Shown here: positions 1 through 5,958 of the stretch, piece after piece
Layout of the letters: every line of letters begins with the position of its first letter
Numbering within the stretch: the first letter of the stretch is position 1
DNA from: Nocardioides_B sp963801125
GTDB lineage: Bacteria; Actinomycetota; Actinomycetes; Propionibacteriales; Nocardioidaceae
Direction of reading: 5' to 3'
Assembly (NCBI GenBank): GCA_963801125.1
Contig: CAWDDL010000028.1
Location: forward strand, 1-64,000
DNA: 64,000 nt
Notes under the pieces: generated by a model
Told to the model about the DNA's origin: nothing
The model's database searches: none
Seen by the model: only the letters and a program-made list of their open reading frames with translations
Program-made: the position numbers and the translations under genes

Positions 1-795
1 CCGGGCGTCACGGCGGTCGACCCCGCGGTCGAGCAGGTCCTGCCGTTTCACCCGCAGCGCCGGACCGCCGTGGGAGCGAACCTCGGCCATCTCCTTGCGC
101 CCCATCGGGGTGCGCCGGGTGAGCAGGTGCCGGAACGCGAACACGACGAGCGGCAGCACGACGTGGGCGTTCCAGGAGTCCAGCCGGACCGGGATCTCAC
201 CGCAGTCCCGCCCGCTGAGCGTGGTCGGGTGGGTCGGGGCCACCTCGTAGGCGATGTCGCAGCCGGAGTGGGAGGCGCCCACCACGAGGACCCGGCCGGG
301 TCGCAGCTGCTCGGGCCGGCGGTAGGCGCTGGAGTGCAGCTGCAGGATCCCCGGGTCCAGGTCGACGGCGAGGTCCGGCACGTACGGCGTGCGGCCGAAC
401 GAGCCGGTGGCCACCACGACGTTGTCGCAGGTGATCGTGCCGTCGTCCAGGTCGGCCACGAAGCCGCCGGACTCGTTCCGGGACAACCGGCGCACCCGCG
501 TGCTCATCCGCACCGGGAGGTCGAAGGTCAGTGCGTAGCGCTCGAGGTAGTCGGCGACCTCGTCCTTGCCGGGGTAGTGCCATGGGTCGGCGGGGAACGG
601 AAGTCCGGGCAGCCCGTCGTACTTCGCCGGCGTGTACAGGCGGAGGGTGTCCCACTGCTGGCGCCAGTTGTCACCGACGCGCTCGTGGGCGTCGATGATC
701 AGGAACGGGCGGTCGCGGCGTTGCAGGTGATAGCCGGTGGTCAGCCCCGCCTGGCCGGCGCCGATGATCAGGGTCTCGATGTGCTGGGTGTCCAT
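1..795 (-). CDS. Flavin-containing monooxygenase, C-terminus beyond window
   Basis: Partial gene; 265 codons are visible, beginning at ATG 795, and the frame stays open to base 1. The N-terminus MDTQHIETLIIGAGQAGL holds the Rossmann GxGxxG FAD-binding motif (residues ~12-17). A later stretch RVLVVGASHSGCDIAYE (about residues 180-195) is the second dinucleotide (NADPH) motif typical of CzcO/FMO-type oxygenases, and VVVATGSFG is the ATG-type linker. It therefore probably uses NADPH and FAD to oxygenate a small organic substrate that cannot be named. The PQ-loop gene upstream on the same strand ends one base before this start codon, so the two are probably co-transcribed. Confidence 0.85.
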   Translation of the reverse strand, partial: MDTQHIETLIIGAGQAGLTTGYHLQRRDRPFLIIDAHERVGDNWRQQWDTLRLYTPAKYDGLPGLPFPADPWHYPGKDEVADYLERYALTFDLPVRMSTRVRRLSRNESGGFVADLDDGTITCDNVVVATGSFGRTPYVPDLAVDLDPGILQLHSSAYRRPEQLRPGRVLVVGASHSGCDIAYEVAPTHPTTLSGRDCGEIPVRLDSWNAHVVLPLVVFAFRHLLTRRTPMGRKEMAEVRSHGGPALRVKRQDLLDRGVDRRDAR

Positions 796-796
796 G

Positions 797-1165
797 TCAG
801 GCCTCCTGGGGTCCGTGTGCCGCCGACGCTAGGAGCTCCGTGCGGCCGGTCGCGTCGGCCGGCCTGCGCATCCGGTCCGGGGCCGGATGGGTCAACCCAC
901 CCATGCGGTAGCGCAGGAACCAGACGAGCATCAGCGCGGTGCTGGCCAGGTAGAACCCGTGCAGCGCCCAGATCGGTCCGGGCGGCAGGCTGAACACGTA
1001 GACGGAGTGGATTGCGTTGCCGGTGTTGGCGAGCAGCAGGTTGCCCAGGCTGTAGGACGACAGGTCCCGGGTGCGCCGCGCCTTCGCGAGCATCGGCAGC
1101 GTGCTGGCGACGAACAACGCCGTGGAGGCCAGGCCTGCCAGGACGGGGATCTCGTGTCCGGTCAT
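797..1165 (-). CDS. PQ-loop / SemiSWEET-like small membrane protein
   Basis: 122 residues with three hydrophobic helices (roughly 8-26, 44-60, 66-84). The sequence SSYSLGNLLLANTGN after helix 1 resembles the PQ-loop signature, and the overall size fits one three-helix half-transporter of the SemiSWEET/PQ-loop class. Those proteins dimerise to move sugars or other small solutes; the substrate here is unknown. The ATG at 1165 is preceded by TAACGT and a 7-base spacer, so the transcript is probably leaderless. The monooxygenase gene follows after one base. The last ~30 residues are polar and Pro/Arg-rich, unlike the core fold. Confidence 0.65.
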   Translation of the reverse strand: MTGHEIPVLAGLASTALFVASTLPMLAKARRTRDLSSYSLGNLLLANTGNAIHSVYVFSLPPGPIWALHGFYLASTALMLVWFLRYRMGGLTHPAPDRMRRPADATGRTELLASAAHGPQEA

Positions 1166-1172
1166 GTCCGCG

Positions 1173-1178
1173 ACGTTA
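1173..1178 (-). promoter_or_regulatory. -10 element of leaderless promoter for the PQ-loop gene
   Basis: TAACGT on the minus strand, followed by 7 bases and then the ATG at 1165. This is the TANNNT-N6/7-start arrangement seen before several genes of this window. Confidence 0.55.
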
Positions 1179-1205
1179 GGAGTGCGCCGCAGTCCGCCGC
1201 GTCGG

Positions 1206-1247
1206 GCGGTTCACCCAGTTCGCGGTGCACCCTGATGGGTGAACCGC
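1206..1247 (-). terminator. Hairpin terminator downstream of fahA
   Basis: Perfect 12-bp inverted repeat GCGGTTCACCCA / TGGGTGAACCGC with an 18-base loop, lying 8 bases beyond the fahA stop codon. No T tract follows, as is common for actinobacterial terminators. Confidence 0.6.
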
Positions 1248-1254
1248 GCCACGC

Positions 1255-2475
1255 TCAGGGTGTCGCCGGCAGGACCGTCCCGGTGACCTCGCCGAGCGCG
1301 ATCCGGCCGCCGTTGGCGCCGGGGGCGGTGGCCCGGATCGTGACGGTGTCGCCGTCCTCGAGGAAGGTGTGGTCGGTGCCGCCGGCGGTGAACGGCTCCT
1401 GGCCGCCCCAGCTCAGCTCGAGGAACGACCCGCGCTGCTCGCGCTCGGCACCGCTGACCGTCCCGGAGGCGAACAGGTCGCCGGCGCGTAGCGAGGCACC
1501 GTTGACGGTCAGGTGCGCGAGCATCTGGGCGGGGGACCAGTACATCGAGGCGTACGGCGGCCGCGCCACCGTCTCGCCGTTGAGCTCGACCTCGAAGTCG
1601 ATGTCGTAGCCGGCGCCCGGGCCGACCTGCAGGTAGTCCATCGGTTCGGGGTCCTGGCCCGGGAGGTCCACCCGGGCCGCGTCGAGGGCCTCGAGCGGGG
1701 TCACCCACCCGGCGACGGAGGTGGCGAAGGACTTCCCGAGGAACGGCCCGAGGGGGACGTACTCCCAGGCCTGGATGTCGCGCGCGGACCAGTCGTTGAG
1801 GGCGACGACGCCGAACACGTGCTCGGCGAACGCGTCCGTGCCGACCCGCTCGCCGATCCGGGTCGGTGCGCCGACCACAAAGCCGAGCTCGGTCTCGATG
1901 TCGAGGCGGCCGCTGGCGCCGTACGTCGGGGCATCCGCGTCAGGTGCCTTCCGCTGGCCGCACGGGCGGCGCACGTCCGTCCCGGAGACCACCACCGTCC
2001 CGGCGCGTCCGTGGTAGCCGACGGGCAGGTGCCGCCAGTTGGGCTTGAGCGGCTCGTCGTCGGGACGGAACATCGCGCCGACGTTGCTGGCGTGGTCGAG
2101 CGAGCAGTAGAAGTCGACGTAGTCGGCCACCTCGAAGGGCAGCTGCAACGTCACCTCGCCGACCGGCACGAGGTGCGGCTCGACCAGGTCGCGCTCGGCC
2201 TCGTCGGTGAGCAGCGAGACGACCCAGCGACGCACGCCGGACCAGGTCTGCCGGCCCTGCTCGAGCAGCGGGTTGAGCGAGGCGGCCTCGAAGACGTGGG
2301 CGACCTCGAGCATCTCGCCGGCCGCCACCGGTGCCAGGTCGAGCACGTGGTCGCCGATCCGCACCCCGACCCGGGGCGGCTCGTCGCCGACGGAGAAGAC
2401 GCCGTAGGGCAGGTTGTCGACGTCGAACAGCGATCCGGCCGCGCCGTCGACCCAGCTGGTGGGGTGGTCGGTCAT
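1255..2475 (-). CDS. fahA: Fumarylacetoacetase
   Basis: 406 residues from ATG 2475 (MTDHPTSWVDGAAG...). It carries the fumarylacetoacetase core: the N-terminal SH3-like part with FSVGD, then the C-terminal FAH fold with TELGFVVGAPT, the ALNDWSARDIQAWEY motif that binds Mg and substrate, and LGKSFATSVAGWVTPL. It hydrolyses fumarylacetoacetate to fumarate and acetoacetate, the last step of tyrosine/homogentisate degradation. The start overlaps the upstream gene by four bases (ATGA), so the two are translationally coupled. hmgA for the same pathway is divergent at 3502. No maleylacetoacetate isomerase gene is seen in the window. Confidence 0.93.
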   Translation of the reverse strand: MTDHPTSWVDGAAGSLFDVDNLPYGVFSVGDEPPRVGVRIGDHVLDLAPVAAGEMLEVAHVFEAASLNPLLEQGRQTWSGVRRWVVSLLTDEAERDLVEPHLVPVGEVTLQLPFEVADYVDFYCSLDHASNVGAMFRPDDEPLKPNWRHLPVGYHGRAGTVVVSGTDVRRPCGQRKAPDADAPTYGASGRLDIETELGFVVGAPTRIGERVGTDAFAEHVFGVVALNDWSARDIQAWEYVPLGPFLGKSFATSVAGWVTPLEALDAARVDLPGQDPEPMDYLQVGPGAGYDIDFEVELNGETVARPPYASMYWSPAQMLAHLTVNGASLRAGDLFASGTVSGAEREQRGSFLELSWGGQEPFTAGGTDHTFLEDGDTVTIRATAPGANGGRIALGEVTGTVLPATP

Positions 2476-3434
2476 CGGGACTCCTCGGAGGTGGTGGGCG
2501 GGGACGCCGGGAGCTCGACCAGCCGCAGGGCCACGAGGTCGTCCAGGGGCTCGCGCACGCTGCACGAGCCGAAGGAGGTGAACCAGCGCCGGGTCCGGGC
2601 GAGGGCGTCGTCGCCGTGCTCGCGCAACGCTCCGACGACGGCGTCCGGGTCGGTGGTCTCGAGCAACGCCGCGACGTCGTCGACGGGGGCGGAGTCGAAG
2701 GTCGCGCGGGTCGCGAGCAGCACGTTGAGGAAGCCGTGGTGCTCGAACCCGGTGTCCGCGGCGTGGTGCCGGATGGCGTGGTGCAGGCCGGCCGTGCACT
2801 TGAACGGTGCCTCCCGGTCGAGGGCGGCCTCGAGACAGGCGGCGAGTTCATGGGCGGCGGGGAACGCGTCGGGGTCGGGCCCGCCGGTGCGGAACTTCAG
2901 CCGGTGGCCGGCGGCGGCGATCTCGTCGAGGGCGCCGAGCCAGCCGGGGGTCGGGGGCGCGCCGTACAGACGCGGCGGCTCGACGTACACCGGGGTCTCG
3001 TCGTCGAGCTCGCCGGCGGAGACGAGCTGGTCGAGCGCGGTGAGGATGCGGCGCGCGTTGTGCTCGATGGCGCCGGTGGCGTCGTCACGCAGGGCGATCT
3101 CGAGCGAGCGCAGCTCCAGGTTCTCCGCGCGGGCCGCCCACCGGACCGCGCCCTCGATCGCGCCGGCGCCGCCGGAGACGACGACGCTCACCGGGAGCGG
3201 GTCGGCGCGACCGCCCGCTCCGGGTTGCCGGGAAAGCTCCGCCAGGTGCTGGTCGCCGACCACGAGTGGACCCACCAGGTCCGAGTGCCAGGACGAGGCG
3301 GATGCCCGGTGGCCGGTCACCGCCTCCGGGAGGTGGGCGTTGCCGGGCGGGAACACGGCGGCGTCGTCGACCAGCCGCGCGAGCCAGTCCGGCACCGCGG
3401 AGGTCTGGGGGACGGGGGCAGCGCTGCTTGACAC
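2472..3434 (-). CDS. Conserved protein of the homogentisate locus, unknown function
   Basis: 320 residues if translation starts at GTG 3434 (VSSSAAPVPQTS); an in-frame TTG at 3467 is possible but lies inside the divergent promoter. I cannot assign a known family. Conserved-looking blocks are VYVEPPRLYG (middle), LKFRTGG, FKCTAGLHHAIRHH, GFLNVLLAT and FGSCSVREPLDDL near the C-terminus. The alternation of beta strands and helices with Lys/Arg and His at strand ends resembles a TIM barrel, which is only an impression. It overlaps fahA by four bases and is divergent from hmgA, so a role in tyrosine/homogentisate breakdown is likely by context. Confidence 0.7.
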   Translation of the reverse strand: MSSSAAPVPQTSAVPDWLARLVDDAAVFPPGNAHLPEAVTGHRASASSWHSDLVGPLVVGDQHLAELSRQPGAGGRADPLPVSVVVSGGAGAIEGAVRWAARAENLELRSLEIALRDDATGAIEHNARRILTALDQLVSAGELDDETPVYVEPPRLYGAPPTPGWLGALDEIAAAGHRLKFRTGGPDPDAFPAAHELAACLEAALDREAPFKCTAGLHHAIRHHAADTGFEHHGFLNVLLATRATFDSAPVDDVAALLETTDPDAVVGALREHGDDALARTRRWFTSFGSCSVREPLDDLVALRLVELPASPPTTSEESR

Positions 3435-3460
3435 GATGCCGACCCTAACGCATCGTGGCG

Positions 3461-3490
3461 TTGACAATCGGACGGATCTGTTCGGATATA
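3461..3490 (+). promoter_or_regulatory. Candidate promoter of hmgA
   Basis: TTGACA at 3461-3466 and GATATA at 3485-3490, spacing 18, ending 11 bases before the hmgA ATG at 3502. The region also separates hmgA from the divergent 3434 start, so an operator for both may lie here. Confidence 0.5.
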
Positions 3491-3501
3491 GGACGGGTGA
3501 G

Positions 3502-4887
3502 ATGGCCTTCTACCGCCAGGTCGGCGAGGTGCCGGGCAAGCGGCACACGGTGTTCCGCGACGACGGCGGCGCGCTGCGCTACGAGGAGCTGATGGGCGAG
3601 GAGGGGTTCTCCTCGGACTCCTCGCTGCTCTACCACCGCGGGGTGCCCTCGGCGATCGTGGACAGCCAGGTCTGGGAGCTCCCGGACCTCGCCACGACCC
3701 CCAACCACCCGCTGAAGCCGCGCCACCTGCGGCTGCACACCCTCTTCGAGGACGCAGCGGGCACCGGGGACGCGGGCGTTGCCGGAGCCAACGCGGTCGA
3801 GCACCGCCGGCTGGTGCTGGGCAACGCGGACGTACGGATCTCGTACGTCGTGACCGGCGCAGACCTGGCGCCCTCGCCGTACTACCGCAACGCGATCGGC
3901 GACGAGTGCGTCTACGTGCAGGACGGGGCGGGGGTCGTGGAGACGGTGTTCGGGGCGCTGCCCTACCGCACCGGCGACTACGTGATCGTGCCGCGTGCCA
4001 CGACGCACCGCTGGTTGCCGGCCGAGCCGTCTCGGCTCTACGCCGTCGAGGCGAGCAGCCACATCGCGCCGCCGAAGCGCTACCTGTCCCGCTACGGCCA
4101 GCTGCTCGAGCACGCGCCGTACTGCGAGCGCGACCTCTACGGCCCGGTGGAGCCACTGCTCGCGGACGGCACCGACGTCGAGGTGCTGGTGAAGCATCGC
4201 GGCAACGGACCGTCGGGCATCGTCGGGTCGCGGATGACCTACGCGACGCACCCGTTCGACGTGGTGGGCTGGGATGGCTGTCTGTACCCCTACACGTTCA
4301 ACGTCGAGGACTTCATGCCGATCACCGGCAAGGTGCACCAGCCGCCGCCGGTGCACCAGGTCTTCGAGGGCTGGAACTTCGTGATCTGCAACTTCGTGCC
4401 GCGCAAGGTCGACTACCACCCGGACGCGGTGCCGGTGCCCTACTACCACTCCAACGTCGACAGCGACGAGGTGATGTTCTACGTCGGAGGCGACTACGAG
4501 GCACGCAAGGGGTCGGGCATCAACATCGGGTCGATCTCGCTGCACCCGGGCGGCTACGCGCACGGTCCGCAGCCGTCGGCGATCGAGGCCTCGCTGGGGG
4601 CGGAGTACTTCGACGAGCTCGCGGTGATGGTGGACACCTTCAAGCCGCTCGAGCTCGGTGAGGGCGGCCTGGCGGCGGAGGACCCCGCGTACGCGTGGAC
4701 CTGGGCGGGACGCTCGAGAGCGAGCGAAGCGAGCGGGTCGAGCGGAGCGCCCGATCCGGGGCAGACGGGATGCTCGAGAGCGAGCGAAGCGAGCGGGTCG
4801 AGCGGAGCGCCCGATCCGGGGCAGACGGGACGGGGCCCGGACCGCGCCGAGGACGACGGGGGACCGGCGGTCTACTCCAACTCCTGA
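3502..4887 (+). CDS. hmgA: Homogentisate 1,2-dioxygenase with repeat-derived C-terminal tail
   Basis: 461 residues from ATG 3502 (MAFYRQVGEVPGKRH). This is the Fe(II) ring-cleaving dioxygenase that opens homogentisate to maleylacetoacetate. Family features are YVVTGADLAPSPYYRN, the cupin core with VHQVFEGWNFVICNFVPRK, DEVMFYVGGDYEARKGSG and the active-site stretch SLHPGGYAHGPQPSAIEAS. The family-like sequence ends around residue 403. The remaining ~58 residues are encoded by a 60-bp tandem duplication plus flank and give a low-complexity Ser/Arg/Gly tail, so the natural stop seems to have been lost or displaced. The gene is divergent from the fahA pair. An inverted repeat follows the stop. 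Confidence 0.92.
   Translation: MAFYRQVGEVPGKRHTVFRDDGGALRYEELMGEEGFSSDSSLLYHRGVPSAIVDSQVWELPDLATTPNHPLKPRHLRLHTLFEDAAGTGDAGVAGANAVEHRRLVLGNADVRISYVVTGADLAPSPYYRNAIGDECVYVQDGAGVVETVFGALPYRTGDYVIVPRATTHRWLPAEPSRLYAVEASSHIAPPKRYLSRYGQLLEHAPYCERDLYGPVEPLLADGTDVEVLVKHRGNGPSGIVGSRMTYATHPFDVVGWDGCLYPYTFNVEDFMPITGKVHQPPPVHQVFEGWNFVICNFVPRKVDYHPDAVPVPYYHSNVDSDEVMFYVGGDYEARKGSGINIGSISLHPGGYAHGPQPSAIEASLGAEYFDELAVMVDTFKPLELGEGGLAAEDPAYAWTWAGRSRASEASGSSGAPDPGQTGCSRASEASGSSGAPDPGQTGRGPDRAEDDGGPAVYSNS
4711..4830 (+). repeat. Two tandem copies of a 60-bp element inside the end of hmgA
   Basis: Copies at 4711-4770 and 4771-4830 differ only in the first base (C versus T). Each contains runs such as GAGCGAGCGAAGCGAGCG and GGTCGAGCGGAGC, with local dyad symmetry. 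Because 60 is a multiple of three, the repeat keeps the hmgA frame and encodes the same 20 residues twice. Confidence 0.95.
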
Positions 4888-4892
4888 CCCTC

Positions 4893-4990
4893 CCGTTGAG
4901 TGTGGGGTTGTGCGCGGATGAGTGTGGGGTTGTTCTCGTCGGCGCGCGAACAACAACACACTCGATGGGGATCAACCCCACACTCAACGG
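4893..4990. repeat. Nested inverted repeat between hmgA and the DUF1697 gene
   Basis: Outer arms CCGTTGAGTGTGGGGTTG (4893-4910) and its exact reverse complement (4973-4990), 18 bp. An inner pair, GAGTGTGGGGTTGTTC (4919-4934) against GAACAACAACACACTC (4948-4963), matches except for two positions. The core GAGTGTGGGGTTG thus occurs twice in each orientation, exactly or nearly. It could act as a terminator for hmgA or be a small palindromic repeat element. Confidence 0.85.
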
Positions 4991-5008
4991 ATGGGGGAGG
5001 ATGGCGGC

Positions 5009-5557
5009 GTGGCTGACTACGTGGCGTTCCTGCGGGCGATCAACCTCGGCAAGAACCGGAAGTTCCCGATGGCGGAGCTGCGCTCGTGCCTCGCCGGTGC
5101 CGGCTTCGACGATGTCGACACCTACATCCAGACGGGGAACGTCAGGCTGCAGTCGTCGCTGCGCTCGCCGGCCCGGCTGGCCGAGCGGCTCGAGCAGCTC
5201 TTCGAGGCCGACCGCGGGTTCGCCGTACCCACCGTGGTGCTCACGGCTCCGGAGCTCCGGACGGTGTACGACGACGCAACCGGGCTGGACGCCCCGGTCG
5301 CGGGACCCGCCGACGGGGTGCGCCGCTACGTCACCCTGCTCAAGGAGCCGCCCGAACCGGCCGCGGTGGAGGAGATCGAGGGGCTGGCCTACGACGACGA
5401 GGCCGCGCGGGTCCGCGGCAGAGCCGTGCACGTCTGGGTGCGACAGGGCTACCAGAACGCCCGGATCAGCAACGCCCGGATCGAGAAGCTCTGCGGGGTC
5501 GCCACCACCCGCGACCTCAAGGTGATCACCACGCTGGCGCAGAGGTGGGGAGCATGA
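5009..5557 (+). CDS. DUF1697 family protein
   Basis: 182 residues, starting at GTG 5009 with GGGGGAGG eight bases upstream. The opening VADYVAFLRAINLGKNRKFPM and the segment DVDTYIQTGNVRLQSS are the hallmark of DUF1697 (the GINVGG/GNV-type motifs), and the length fits the family. Its biochemical role is not established; the fold is alpha/beta. Earlier in-frame starts would place the N-terminus inside the inverted repeat at 4893-4990 and give unrelated sequence, so they were not chosen. The SnoaL-like gene overlaps its stop (ATGA), so the two are probably one operon. Confidence 0.85.
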   Translation: MADYVAFLRAINLGKNRKFPMAELRSCLAGAGFDDVDTYIQTGNVRLQSSLRSPARLAERLEQLFEADRGFAVPTVVLTAPELRTVYDDATGLDAPVAGPADGVRRYVTLLKEPPEPAAVEEIEGLAYDDEAARVRGRAVHVWVRQGYQNARISNARIEKLCGVATTRDLKVITTLAQRWGA

Positions 5558-5958
5558 AGGCGTTCCGGGAGGCCATCGAGGCCCGCGACGTCGAGGCGCT
5601 CGAGGCCCTGCTCGCCGACGACGTGGTCTTCCGCAGTCCGGCGGTGCACAAGCCCTACGAGGGCAAGCTCGCCACCTCGGTGGTGCTGCGCGCGGTGATG
5701 CGGGTGTTCGAGGACTTCCGCTACACCCGCGAGATCGGCGCCGCAGACAGCCCGGACTCGGTGCTGGTCTTCGAGGCCCGCGTCGGCGACCGGACGGTCG
5801 AGGGCGCCGACTTCCTGCACGTGGGGGACGACGGTCTCATCGACGACTTCCGGGTGATGATCCGGCCGCTCTCGGGTCTGAACGCCTTGGTCGCGGCGAT
5901 GCAGGCGGCGCTGCCCGACGTGATGCGGGAGATGGGGCTCGGCGACGGCGCAGGGTGA
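5554..5958 (+). CDS. SnoaL-like (NTF2 fold) protein
   Basis: 134 residues beginning MKAFREAIEARDVEALEALL, the typical first helix of the SnoaL/NTF2-like fold, followed by DDVVFRSPAVHKPYEGK and strands such as VLVFEARVGDR and LIDDFRVMIRP. Such proteins are small ligand-binding barrels or isomerase-like enzymes; no specific role is supported. The start overlaps the DUF1697 gene by four bases. Its last 122 bases overlap the convergent ATPase gene on the other strand, an unusually long antisense overlap for this compact region. Confidence 0.75.
   Translation: MKAFREAIEARDVEALEALLADDVVFRSPAVHKPYEGKLATSVVLRAVMRVFEDFRYTREIGAADSPDSVLVFEARVGDRTVEGADFLHVGDDGLIDDFRVMIRPLSGLNALVAAMQAALPDVMREMGLGDGAG

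Noticed and set aside
1513..3501. Long open frame on the plus strand opposite fahA and its neighbour
   Set aside because: It is an antisense shadow produced by GC-rich codon bias; protein similarity supports only the minus-strand genes and hmgA from 3502.
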